Shown: one piece after another, positions 22,244 to 32,799 of the stretch
Layout: every line of letters begins with the position of its first letter
Numbering within the stretch: position 1 is the first letter of the stretch
From: Adineta ricciae
Taxonomy: Eukaryota > Rotifera > Eurotatoria > Adinetida > Adinetidae
Length of the DNA: 64,000 bases
Direction of reading: 5' to 3'
Assembly: GCA_905250025.1 (NCBI GenBank)
Contig: CAJNOJ010000383.1
Span: 1-64,000, forward strand
Translations under genes and position numbers: made by a program
Notes under the pieces: model-generated
Told to the model about the DNA's origin: nothing
The model's database searches: none
What the model saw: only the letters and a program-made list of their open reading frames with translations

Positions 22244-23534
22244 CAGTAGGGTGCAAAAAAAATTGCCGACACGTGCATGAACTTTCAACGATTTTTTTTC
22301 TTCCTTCTTACAAGATAATTGTTCTCGAACTATATTGAACATGTAGGGTAGACACTATATATATGATAACGTATAACATCATTTTCGAAATTTCTATCAG
22401 TTCAATAAAAATGACCTCGAAAGTTACGAACAGACACTTGTCGACGCATCGATCAGTGATATTACATTATTTCAATATGGGCTATTGTTGCGCTGCTGAA
22501 ATTGCTCGACAAACACACATTCCTGTCCGTACTATTCAGTATAATTTAGTCAAGATTCGGAAGCAAGGCGGCGTGGAACACCGACGAGGCAACGGTCGAC
22601 GTCGAAAAATCTCAAATGAAGATAATGTTGTACTTGGCCAGTGGATTCGAAGAAATAGTGAAATTATATCGAAGGAAATAGTCGCAAAACTTCACACAAA
22701 GAAAGATTTGAATGTTTCTCGATGGACCGTGCGTCGTCAGCTACGTCGATTAGGTTATAAAAACGTTTTACCTCGAGGAACTCCAATGTTAACAAATGAA
22801 CAAAAAGAAAGACGTGTTCAATGGGCTTTGGCACACAAGGATGATGATTGGAATCGAACAGTATTCTCTGATGAAACATCTTATCAATTATTCAGAAATA
22901 CCATCCGCCGTTGGTCGAAATATGCTAACAAAGAAACAAAACCAATTCCGAAGAATAGACAGAAAATTATGGTGTGGGGTGCTTTTAGTATCAAAGGTTT
23001 GTTGCAATGCTATTCTTTTCGAACAATAATGAACGGTCGTCTTTACGTTGAAATACTTCAAAATCATCTCATTGGTAACGCAAGAAAACAATTTGGACGT
23101 CGGTGGCGATATCAGCAAGATAACGACCCAAAGCATACCAGTCGAATAGCGAAACAATTTTTGAAAGAACAAGTGCCTGAAATAATCGACTGGCCAAGCA
23201 ATAGTCCTGATCTTAACCCAATCGAAAATCTTTGGTCTATACTTAAACGACGTGTGGAGAAACGAAGACCATCAAATATCAACGAATTGGACCAGTTTTT
23301 ACACGAAGAATGGGAAAATATCGATTTGAAAATTGTAAATAATTTAGTACAGTCGATGAAATCAAGATGTTTAGCGATTATTGATTCAAAGGGAAAAAGA
23401 ATTGATTATTAAGTTTTGTAGTTTTGTAGCATAGTACGCAACTAAACTTTTTATGAAAAAATAGATTTCTGTTATTAGTAATAAATGGCAAAGATTTGTG
23501 AAACTTTATCGGCAATTTTTTTTGCACCCTACTG
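22244..23534 (+). mobile_element. intact Tc1/mariner element, 1291 bp
   Basis: Perfect 26-bp terminal inverted repeats occupy 22244-22269 (CAGTAGGGTGCAAAA...) and 23509-23534 (...TTTTGCACCCTACTG). Each is bordered by TA (22242-22243 and 23535-23536), the target duplication of this superfamily. The transposase frame inside is uninterrupted. Perfect termini and an open transposase suggest a recent insertion. The element lies in the copy-A-only block. Confidence 0.95.
22411..23412 (+). CDS. Tc1/mariner transposase (DD34E)
   Basis: The enzyme cuts and rejoins the ends of its element in the nucleus. The N-terminal half is a paired-type helix-turn-helix (GYCCAAEIARQTHIPVRTIQ), followed by a basic hinge (RRGNGRRRKIS) and a second helix-turn-helix (WTVRRQLRRLGYK). 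The catalytic triad is visible: D in VFSDETSYQLF, D in QQDNDPKHTS and E in SPDLNPIENLW, with 34 residues between the last two. The frame is open from 22363 (349 codons); I prefer the ATG at 22411 (MTSKVTNRHLS), giving about 333 residues, close to the family norm. All three catalytic residues are intact and no stop interrupts it, so it may be active. Confidence 0.93.
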   Translation: MTSKVTNRHLSTHRSVILHYFNMGYCCAAEIARQTHIPVRTIQYNLVKIRKQGGVEHRRGNGRRRKISNEDNVVLGQWIRRNSEIISKEIVAKLHTKKDLNVSRWTVRRQLRRLGYKNVLPRGTPMLTNEQKERRVQWALAHKDDDWNRTVFSDETSYQLFRNTIRRWSKYANKETKPIPKNRQKIMVWGAFSIKGLLQCYSFRTIMNGRLYVEILQNHLIGNARKQFGRRWRYQQDNDPKHTSRIAKQFLKEQVPEIIDWPSNSPDLNPIENLWSILKRRVEKRRPSNINELDQFLHEEWENIDLKIVNNLVQSMKSRCLAIIDSKGKRIDY

Positions 23535-23536
23535 TA

Positions 23537-25060
23537 TTCTTTTACATTTTCTCTTGGAGATTGGTGAAAACACTGTTTGCCAGAAACCAGTGACCTAAAA
23601 AAGGCTGCGTTTTTCAGAAAGCTAACATTAAAATCCTGAAATTACGTAAGCCTCCTAAATATCGTCATTTCGACGACCAGAATAACCAAAAGGAAAGAAT
23701 CGACCATTCTTCGCTTACTCACTGTTACTCCCAGACAGAAGTACTTATCGCTCTCCACAACCCAACATATCCGTCTGTTTTTCGAAAAACATACTTACAT
23801 CAGCAAGCTTCCCTTCGAAAAAAAGTGCCTCATGAAGATAATAAATTTCTCGTAAATTAGAAGAACACGAAAAGAAACACAGATAGCATCACCAATCAAA
23901 GACACACAACCACTCCAAGACCAATGTAACATATCAATATAGCGCGAATGACTAAAGCAAAATCAAATACGTCAATCCAAACGACTTTTTCGGTATACAA
24001 CATACGATACTTTCCTCGTCCACAAAAACAATTCACGTCTCCCGACAACAAACAAAGCCATCATTGAAATTTTTGGACAACCAAAGGATACAAACTACAT
24101 TAGACAATTAAAAATAATCCAGAGAAATAGCTTAGCCAGATATGAGGTTTGATTCAAAGTCCTCTAAAGTACTTTTTCGATGAGTGAATTTGCAGAAGAC
24201 TGATATGGGTTTGTCGGAACTCACTGTATAGTGAGCGGAACCGATGTTTTGTTTGTGCGCTTTTGATATCGCCCACCGAAATATTAAGAAAGTTGGATTG
24301 TAACGGAACTGTTGGTCGACGTATTGTGTAAATTTCGGTTGTCGAAAGTTGTGGGGTAAGTAGGATTTGGGACTTAGAAGTTGATGGGCCACGCGAGGGC
24401 CAATCGAATATGGTTCCGACCAAATCGACTGACAGAAAGTGAAGAAGTTTTTACGGTTCTAGCTGACGAGATTTGCTGGAACACACTAGGACCTGGTCCG
24501 TCTGGAATCCTGCGTCAAGGAACGGGTAAAATTCTGTCGCTATCCAGGCGTTTTCTGATACGGTATGTGCTGGTTTGTAGTGATTTCCGATGTTTCCTGT
24601 CTCGGTATCTCTTTCTAGTTCCGGCAGTTGAAATGATCGACCTGGAAACAATAAAGAAATTCAATGTATAATACAGATAAAAATGGAATATGATTTATTG
24701 AATTATTTTGTGAAGTATTAACACGATCTTGTGCTCCATCTATTTCAAATGTATTACTTTGAAGATTCAATGTGGTTGGTGTCTATATGAAGAGCAAAAA
24801 GTATACGTGAAAGAGTTAAATTAGAAGATAAGAATTAGAGTTATTCTGTAAGACAATAGCAAGACATCGCGCTCGAATATCTCCAATCTCTCTTCCAAGA
24901 TGAAGTGTGGCTAATGGCCGAGTACAAATAAGAGGCTGAATAAATACGTAAACGAGGAAGATATAAAATGAGAATTATTTTGTTCTTTAATAATGCATCA
25001 AACAAACGTTTTGCATCAATATCTCTGATTTAATATAACTAAGATCAAGTGTAATGCGAA
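23537..25060. other. intergenic, no gene recognised
   Basis: About 1.5 kb with overlapping short frames on both strands between 24130 and 24670, none with a domain I know. It is the right-hand part of the copy-A-only block. Confidence 0.45.
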
Positions 25061-25110
25061 AGTATCATTCCGAAAGCAGAACACAATTGTTCTGTTATTG
25101 GGATGGTACT
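25061..25110. repeat. 50-bp imperfect palindrome at the point where A/B similarity resumes
   Basis: The left arm AGTATCATTCCGAAAGCAGA can pair with a right arm ending TTGGGATGGTACT, giving a hairpin of about 23 bp with a few mismatches and a short loop. Copy B has the equivalent at 45407-45456. Similarity between the two copies resumes at this hairpin. Confidence 0.7.
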
Positions 25111-26038
25111 TAGGAGTTTTAAGTACTTTTGTTGTGTTTTAAGAACAAGAAATCTTTAGGTAACCAACTTACGATGTTCTAGAAAATGTTTATCAATAAG
25201 AATAAAGCATTTGTACTATGCTATTCTAAAAATTTGCAGTTTAATTAGTTCACTTTTTCTCTATTTGAGCTGAGTCCCATTTCTTGTGATGACGTGTTGG
25301 GTTCACTTCCTACGACCTTCAAATCGCAATATGAATGGCCGCAAAATTAAGTGGTTCAGATGCAGTCCCAGTTTCTAGCGACGTTACAAAGCCGTCATAA
25401 TTAACGTGTTCCTACACCACGGAAAACCGTGGTATTTATCGCAAAATTTTCTTGTGATGATCATAGCAGATTTTGGGGTAATCTACTCATTTATGTTTAT
25501 TTCTTGAAATACGATGTATCAATTCAAGATCTTCTCGAAAGAATTTATGAATATGTCGATTTTTCTCTCATGCAATCTTTCTTAAGAATATAGCATAAAT
25601 GATAGAAAGAATTGGTTTTGTTCTGTTTATGACTGCGAGAAGAACGGCATGAGTTTTTTCATTCATTGCTGATTAATACTTTGACTAAACTTACGTAACT
25701 GTGTTAAAATGAATCATTTTTTATGTTTTATTCGACACTAAAAGAAATACGTTGAATATGTACCTTCGCAATGGCTTCATATTTTTTTTCTCAATCGTTC
25801 GGCGTATTCATGATTGAAAAAGAAAACAAATCGAGTGAAAAGAATGCGACCGTAACTATAACTATCGGTAAAATCAAAAGAAAAGTGACGCTGAAGAGAG
25901 GTAAAATTTACAAAGAATTTCTTCTTTTCTTCTCGCAAGAAAACGTCCAAGTAAATTGTAACATTTAAAGTGAATACCTTTCTATGTTAAATATTCCTCA
26001 AAATTCCAAAATAAATTCATCGATTAATCTCATGAAAT
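25111..26038. other. upstream region of fucosyltransferase copy A
   Basis: No gene. The sequence is well conserved with 45457-46340 and should hold the promoter and 5' leader of the fucosyltransferase. A 65-codon plus frame (25771-25968) is not conserved as an open frame in copy B. Confidence 0.5.
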
Positions 26039-28168
26039 ATGTTCATTAATAAGAATAAATCTCGTCGAAAAATTTTGTTATATTTTATTTGTTTAAGTTC
26101 ATCGCTTCTTTTCATATGTTATTATTCAATAATAAATATTTTTCAACCATTCATTCCTAAAGTTCGTATTCAATCTGAAAGGAAAGATCCGTTTAAGAAA
26201 ATTTTTATTTCGCATTATACAACAACATATGGGAAACGAACTGATTCAAAATCAAAAATTTTTAACAACAACTTAGAAAATATTTGTGCTTTACTTGATC
26301 CGGAAGAATATCCATATGCTAATGCAGTTTTTGTTAGTTTAATTGATTTAGTTCATTTACCAACTTTACCAAGTTCAAATGAATCTTATAGAAAAAAATA
26401 TCAATCCCAATTCTGGTTATTACATACTGAAGAATCTCCGAGAAAATCTTATGAAACAGTTCAATTAAATGATATTACAGATCTTGATGATTGGTTTAAT
26501 TTAACAGCAACATTAAAGCCTGAATCAGATATTCATATTCAATATAACGTACGTATCTTTTTATTTTTAAGTATAGCATTGTTTCAAACGAAGAAATAAT
26601 ATGAAATGAGAAAAAGTGAAGAAAAACAGTAATGTCGAGAAAAATCTAAATCTAATGATATAATAATAAAAAGAAAGAAGAGTGTTTCATATCGAGTGTC
26701 ATGCGATCAAATGTTGAAATAATAGAATTTTATACAGAGAAGAATAAACAATGACATATTAGGCAGTTCATAACAAGATTCATAGAAATGTAAAAGATAA
26801 AATAATAAGACAAGGAATATTCAATGCTGCAATCAGAAAAAAGATAATGAACGATTGTTCATTTCATTTCAAATGATATCACCTGTCATGTTGCATTGAC
26901 AAATCTTTTTCCATTAAACTTTTACTCTGACATTTTGATCTTGATCAATCTTCTTTTAATGAATTTCACACATCTATCCGATTGAATTAGAGATACAGTA
27001 CGACTTTGTCTCAAGTACATTTAGTATTAGATTATCTAGTTTTTATGCTTTCTATTCAATATTCTTTTCTATGAATTTTTCTCGAATGAAAATGTTCTGT
27101 TTTATGTTTTTTTAGGGATATCGAATTAAACCTGAAATAATAAATTTTCTTGAGAAGAAATTCAATAAAACATATCCTCGTACAAATTTTTCTCAATTTA
27201 TTCTTAAAAAAGATTTCGTTGAAAAAACGAATTCATTCTATATGAAAACACTTGCAAATGTTTTAAGCAAAGAAATTAATCTTCGACAAGATTATCATGC
27301 AAATACTTGTCCATATACTTGCAATACACCTTTATCAAATGATCTAATACTTTATCTTCAACCATATTTAAAGCCAAGAAATTTTCAAATGAAAAATCGA
27401 AATATTGTTTATATCGCATGGTTTGTATCCAATTGCAACACTCATTCAAATCGAGAAGAATATGTTTCAAAATTACGATCACAAAAAGGTATTCAAATTG
27501 ATATATTTGGTTTTTGTTCATCATTGTTTAATTCACGTCGTTTATCAGAAAGATGTCGAAAAGGAATACCGAATTGTACTTTAGATATTTTAACAAAATA
27601 TCGTTTCTATTTATCATTTGAAAATTCGAAATGTGACACTTATATTACTGAAAAATATTGGATCAATGGACTTAATCAACATGCTGTTCCAATTGTTTTA
27701 GGGGCTTCAAGAGAACAGTATAAACGTATTGCAGTACCTTATTCATATATTCATGTTGATGATTATCAATCTGTTGAACAACTTGCTGAAGAACTTCATC
27801 GATTAAATCAAAATGATTCCGAATACATGAAATATCTTCAATGGACACAATTATATGATGTTGGGAGTGATTATATGCCTACGATATTATATGATATACA
27901 TTCGACACTTTGTTTTCTTGGTCATTATCAGCGTTTATATGAAATGGAAAAAGTAAATCAAGAAAGTAAATATTTACTTGAATTAATTCGTTACTTATTT
28001 TCAATAAAAAATATAACTTTGAAGAATTTTAATTGGAATACAGCAACAACAAAATTAATTAAAATTAGTGACTTTTATAATCCAAAAGTTAATTGTTGGG
28101 ATTACGATTATCCATCAATTTTTAAAAGAATTTGGAATTTCTTTTTCATTTGGACAAAGCTTTTTTAA
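26039..28168 (+). CDS. GT10 alpha-1,3-fucosyltransferase-like enzyme, copy A
   Basis: Two exons, 26039-26548 and 27116-28168, joined over a 567-bp intron (GTACGT...TTTTTAG, phase 0) to give 520 residues. These Golgi enzymes move fucose from GDP-fucose to glycan chains. Residues 12-32 (LLYFICLSSSLLFICYYSII) form a type II signal anchor. The donor-binding signature of the family is clear in FYLSFENSKCDTYITEKYW followed by NGLNQHAVPIVLGA. The acceptor-side region includes DLDDWFNLTATLKPESDI across the splice site, as in other GT10 proteins. Cysteines near CPYTCNTP and CSSLFNSRR could form disulphides. The joined frame reads SDIHIQYN-GYRIKPEI with no stop. Both copies are open, suggesting function is kept. 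Whether the target is N-glycan core or antenna cannot be told. Confidence 0.9.
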
Positions 28169-29006
28169 TGAATTAGTTTTATTTGAAAATTATTTTCTTT
28201 TTCTTTTATTAATCAAACTTTGTAAAACTTAATTCAATAAAATTATTGTCTTTTCTTTTTAAAAGAACATTTATGATATGTCGATTACTCATAGAAATAT
28301 TTATTCCTGCTATTTTCATAAATATCTCTCATTCATAGGATAAATTAGATTTTATTCATTAATACAATTCAATAGAGTTATGTAGAGATCAATGCCCATT
28401 AAAATACCTCAGCGTATTATATACTTCATATGTCCTTGAGACGTTTCGAAATTACTTGGGACGAGTGTCATGATTTCTTCCATGATACTGGATCATTAAA
28501 AAATGGTCTATGCAAAACAACTATAATTGAAACAATAATAGGGAGTAAAAGATGAAAGTCTTATAAAGAATTGCAAACGATAGGTCAAAAAGTGTTGTAA
28601 TAGTTGTTAATGCAGAGCTATTTACGGCAAAAGTAAAACCGTTGAAGAACTTTCAAATAGTGCGTTTTGTAGCCCTATCGAAGGGGTAGTTTCTGACAAA
28701 GTTTGATGAGTAGACGCTTTTCCTGAGATAGACATCATTCATCACACTGAATCCATGGTTATCGCTTTTAATACAAAAAAAAAAAGATGGAACTTATTGG
28801 AAATTGTCTTCTTCGTCCTTCTTACTACTACAATATGATTAGAAGTGTTGAATATAGAATATGGTAACCCGTCGAAAGCCCTACACAACCATACAAAAAA
28901 CTGTTTTATCACATTTTTTGAAAATTTTATAGGAAGCCTACTAATCAGATATTTATCACTTTTTTTTCGTACGACAGTAAATCGATCATAAATCCCCGTA
29001 AGTACT
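28169..29006. other. intergenic, conserved with copy B
   Basis: 3' region of the fucosyltransferase and spacer, alignable to 48605-49440. No gene seen. Confidence 0.5.
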
Positions 29007-29270
29007 TCATAGATTAAACTTATTATAGACTATTCGACGCACCTTGAAGAGCTCCAGAAGATGGCATAGATACCTTCTCAATCTGGGATATACCGTCTTA
29101 TTCGACAGAGTCCTTTCATTGATATTAGTTGGTGAAAGCCTTGTTTTTGTATGAAGGGTTTCTTTGTTTATTTCCCAAGTGCAATCGTTACGGTGATTCA
29201 ATGATTCAGAAGGTAAAATAATGACTAAGGCGTACGTGATGATGAAAGAGAGCGTTGAAATCATGGCCAT
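29007..29270 (-). repeat. dispersed fragment of an NHL-gene-like sequence, with a signal-peptide-like frame
   Basis: A minus-strand frame of 87 codons begins with a hydrophobic MAMISTLSFIITYALVIILP and ends TVYPRLRRYLCHLLELFKVRR. The 3' part (about 29033-29115) recurs at about 49405-49500 in copy B, where the frame is shifted, and at 61630-61715, next to genuine NHL-repeat debris. I therefore treat it as a repeated fragment rather than a proven gene. A short secreted protein in copy A remains possible. Confidence 0.45.
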
Positions 29271-29392
29271 GCGTTAATCCTTTTATGATTTTCTTTATTA
29301 TTTCCTTTTTGGCTTACCTTTATTAGATAAATATAAATCGTATTGTTTAGTATTCTGTAGGCATCTTATTTCAACACATGCAAGGAAAAATT

Positions 29393-29668
29393 ATGAATAC
29401 AATGGAATTAGACAAAACGGTTCGTTCATCGTCAACTTTTCAACGATTTCTTCAATGGATCGAGGATAAGAAAAAATATGCCGATGAATTCTCAGATAAA
29501 TTAGGAACAATAGAAGACTTCGTTGAAGTTATTCGAAATATAATACAAGGCAATATTCTAAACCTGTCGTGTTGCTTCTGTCTTGGTATAACTATGACAA
29601 TATCTGTCACAAGTATTGCAGTTGGTGTTGGACTTGGAACAGGTATTGGATGTTTTCGAAATAATTAA
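29393..29668 (+). CDS. small glycine-zipper membrane protein, copy A
   Basis: The product is 91 residues starting MNTMELDKTVRSSS. I choose this ATG because the upstream ATG at 29378 is not conserved in copy B, while this one is (49799). The N-terminal two thirds are charged and helical-looking (FLQWIEDKKKYADEFSDKLG). The C-terminus is a membrane segment rich in small residues, ending SIAVGVGLGTGIGCFRNN, a glycine-zipper pattern. The same kind of tail ends the convergent neighbour at 29782-30234, 113 bp away, so the two are probably ancient paralogues. No known family recognised. Glycine zippers pack helices tightly in membranes; an assembly or channel role would be speculation. A further upstream exon cannot be excluded. 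Confidence 0.65.
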   Translation: MNTMELDKTVRSSSTFQRFLQWIEDKKKYADEFSDKLGTIEDFVEVIRNIIQGNILNLSCCFCLGITMTISVTSIAVGVGLGTGIGCFRNN

Positions 29669-29781
29669 AACTATTTCAACTAGCATGAAATTTAGAATTG
29701 TATTTAATCGATATTTTTCGAAATAAATTACGTGTTTAAATCTAAAAAAATTCTTAATTAGTCAAATTATCAATCATAAGA

Positions 29782-30234
29782 TTATCCAATTGAAACAGTC
29801 GAGAATTCGATTATACTATTAGTACTATTTGTAGTATTGAACGAAACTCCAGCAGCTTTATCACAATTTAATCCAACACCAGCACCAACTCCTACTCCAA
29901 TTCCAATAGAAATTCCAATACTAATTGAAGCCATAGAAATTGATAGACATGAGAAAGGATTCAAATTAAAAAAATAGCCTAATATATAAATCGGTATTGT
30001 CATTGATAGATCGTAGATTGTACCGATACATTCTAATATCAAAATAAATATTCCCCATCGAGTAAATTCATTTGCAGGCATTCGTTTTTTCCTTGGATAT
30101 ATATTTTTCAAATAATCCATTATATGTTCTATATAAAATAATAAAAAAAAACATTGTTATAAACAACTATATTTGATATCTTTACCTCTTATATTAAAAA
30201 TATAGCCAATACAATTGAGAAAAGTTTCTGCCAT
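29782..30234 (-). CDS. small two-exon glycine-zipper membrane protein, copy A
   Basis: Exon 1 is 30234-30186 (MAETFLNCIGYIFNIR) and exon 2 is 30128-29782, joined over a 57-bp intron (GTAAAG...TATAG) at phase 1 to give about 131 residues. The same model holds in copy B, which supports it. Two hydrophobic stretches follow a basic segment (KNIYPRKKR): RWGIFILILECIGTIYDL and a second ending SISIGISIGIGVGVGAGVG, a glycine zipper. After it comes a short polar tail. Its zipper and the preceding FFNLNPFSCLS echo ILNLSCCFCLG in the gene at 29393, which is transcribed toward it. No family recognised. Confidence 0.68.
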
Positions 30235-30632
30235 TAGACGAAATTGAAACAACAATCAAATAAACTATTGATTATAACGCTATTCGATCTATCATTTATA
30301 GTAGTCATAGAAAATGTCGTTCTACACGAATTACCTTTATATGTGCTGTGATCGTTATGATAGACAAAACGGAAGTACAAAATATCGAAATATTTTTCTT
30401 GACCTTACAGATTTTAGATTGGTGAAAGTCTAGGGAATAGAAGTTTTTTTTTTTAAGTAACTGTTTTTTCCGTTAATTAGACATGAAATCTAGTCCATAT
30501 AATTTTGCAAAAAAAAAAGAATTTTTTTTCTTTTTAAGAAAGTAAAAGTAAATAAAGCATATCTTTGATGGCGTCCTTTGAATAGTTTGTTTTAAGAATT
30601 TGAAAAAAAATTCAAATATCCGTTTTTTTTAA
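30235..30632. other. divergent spacer between small gene and channel remnant
   Basis: No gene. AT-rich with poly-A/T runs. It should hold the promoter of the minus-strand gene at 30234 and that of the former channel gene. Confidence 0.5.
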
Positions 30633-31612
30633 ATGCAACCAATAGATAAGATTGTTAGTTCAGCTCGCCTGAAACATTTTGTTGAACAACGTCGTCGATC
30701 AATTGTTATTCATTATTTAATTGCAACATCAACACACGGATTACGAAGTGTCGGCGTACTTATTCGAAATTCAATCAATTTTTTTTGGATATGTTCATTT
30801 ACAATCACATTTCATAGCATGTCTTATTTTATTATATCCTCAATTTTACAAATACTATGCATATCCAACACTAACAAAATTTGAAATTCGGCTCGATCGT
30901 CATATGTTATCTTCTGTTGTAACTGTTTGTATTGGAAATCCTTATCGTTATGATAAAATAAATCAACCATTGGCTTCATATTTCTATCGTTTAAATTCGC
31001 CAAATGCAACATTTAGTAAACCTGTTCTCAATTCATTATACATTCCATTAATTGTTAATTTATTTAGTCGAAGTCAAGCAGATGAATTGTTATTAATTGC
31101 TTTTGAGTTTAGTGATATTTTACCGCAATTTAATTATAATAGAATCGATTGTTCGAAAGTATTTACATTATCAATATCACCAGCGATGGGAAATTATTTT
31201 ATATCTGATTGGAAAACATCAGGAACAGTGTCTTATTAGCGAGCATTAATCTTGAATAATTCATCGAACATCAGTGTTTTACTGCCGAGTGATATTGCAC
31301 AACGTTTTGAGTATTATTTTGATCAAAATTATATGAAAGTCCAAATATCGTGTGGTAGTAAATATTACTATCGAATATAATCAAGAAACTAAATTAACAT
31401 TTATTGATACTTTTTCTGCCATTAGCGAACAAAAAGGATTGTAAATGTAGAAAAATTAAAATTATTCATATTTTTATTTCGATGGATTGGATTGAGTGTT
31501 TTAAGTGTCATTGAGTTATGTGAATTAATCTATCGTCTTTTCCATCATTCTATCATTATACGCAAAAATAAAACAAAATCCATTGTGACACCAATGACAA
31601 TGATAAAATAAT
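30633..31612 (+). pseudogene. DEG/ENaC sodium-channel gene remnant, copy A
   Basis: Pieces of a degenerin/epithelial sodium channel remain in order. An N-terminal part has STHGLRSVGV, a first membrane segment (FFWICSFTITFHSMSYF) and, in a shifted frame, YYAYPTLTKFEIRL and IGNPYRYDKINQPL, typical of the start of the extracellular region. Then comes FNYNRIDCSKVFTLSIS ending WKTSGTVSY and a stop at 31239. Further on are LNNSSNISVLLPSD and the second membrane segment RWIGLSVLSVIELCELIY. Most of the large extracellular domain, including its cysteine-rich parts, is missing, and there are frameshifts and stops. The same truncation in copy B shows that decay began before the two copies separated. Confidence 0.78.
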
Positions 31613-31727
31613 CGATCCTTCTCATTAATTTATACTCCCTAATTAAATATCATTCAAGCTGAATTTTAAATCGTGTTTGTTTTTTTGTTTGTTAATTATA
31701 GAAAGGAAAAAAACATAAATAGTTCGT

Positions 31728-32222
31728 TTATTTTCCATTTTGAAATCGTTCTTTCATTTGGTTACAACCACGAATACAGTTGTTAGGGAAATAACTATAA
31801 TCTTTGCCACCCGCTTTTACTAAATCACCTAATCCTACTGATTGAGATCCAGCATTCACGGGAGAACCATGTGGTTTCCATTGGCTTGACATACGTGTAC
31901 GTTGTGTGTCAACAACAACTGTCTGAGAATTGTGACCAAAGTCAGGTCCTTTATGAACGAGAAACTTTTGACCATCTTGTAATGTTGCTACTTGACCTCG
32001 ATGATTAATACCGATTTTATCCAAATATTTGGCAATATCAACACTATATACTGGTTTGATTTCTAATGGACGACGATATTCTTGAATTGATTGTATTCGT
32101 TGATTGTATAAACCGTTTAAAGCTTGTTGATTATGAGTATGAGGATATCGTTGCGATTGGAAAAACGCCTGGCTCACTGTTGATACAACGAGCAGAAGCG
32201 TAAATGTATAAACCAAACCCAT
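31728..32222 (-). CDS. secreted papain-fold-like (permuted NlpC/LRAT-type) protein, copy A
   Basis: 164 residues with a clear signal peptide (MGLVYTFTLLLVVSTVSQAF). The body has KFLVHKGPDFGHNSQTVVVD, a central MSSQWKP and a C-terminal YFPNNCIRGCNQM. A His block followed by an Asn-Asn-Cys block is the order seen in circularly permuted papain-like folds (LRAT/PPPDE-like), so H in VHKG and C in NNC could be a catalytic pair. That reading is inference, and a binding protein without activity is possible. Copy B encodes the same length with few changes. The sequence is open in both copies, which argues for selection. Confidence 0.72.
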   Translation of the reverse strand: MGLVYTFTLLLVVSTVSQAFFQSQRYPHTHNQQALNGLYNQRIQSIQEYRRPLEIKPVYSVDIAKYLDKIGINHRGQVATLQDGQKFLVHKGPDFGHNSQTVVVDTQRTRMSSQWKPHGSPVNAGSQSVGLGDLVKAGGKDYSYFPNNCIRGCNQMKERFQNGK

Positions 32223-32799
32223 TTGGAACAGAATAGATGAAATATTATTTAAAATATAATTTTACCTGCCAGCTATTTTTCCTTACTGCAAATACATGGA
32301 AAGAGTATTCTTCTTATATACCCTATGCCTTATCAATACTTCCTCTTCTATACAACAATTTATCTTTTGATAGTTCCTCGCTAAAGTATTCACCTTTTAC
32401 TTCCTTTATGGTAGAATAAGTGCCGAACTATAAACATGATCGATACGTCAGTGTATGAAAACCGATTCTTGTTCTATAACGACTAGAGATGCACCAATGC
32501 AGGAACACGCATTATGCGGTAGGATGTGTCCTTCGCAATTTTCTAGATGAGAATATAATTTCCAACATATTCATTCATGATTTCTTTCAAATAATTAAGC
32601 AGACAAGAAACCTATTTTATCATTGCTGTCTACAAGTTAAGGAAGAAAAAAAATAGTGTAAAATTTTATCTTTTCAATAAAATACAGTGTTTTTTGAAAA
32701 AATCTCTCCAATTAAGATGGCCTCAATATCATTCGAACATAGTTACCCGTTGAAATCTTTACATATCTGTCCTTTCTAGAATTAGTGAAGGCTTTTTGA
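32223..32799. other. intergenic, conserved with copy B
   Basis: 5' region of the secreted protein gene and spacer. No gene seen. The B copy lacks a short AT-rich piece here (near 32652-32722). Confidence 0.5.

Noticed and set aside
22363-22410. Upstream ATG of the Tc1 transposase frame as the true start
   Set aside because: The extra 16 residues are hydrophobic and atypical; the ATG at 22411 gives the usual family N-terminus. Not certain.
25771-25968. 65-codon plus frame upstream of the fucosyltransferase
   Set aside because: Frameshifted in copy B and without a domain.
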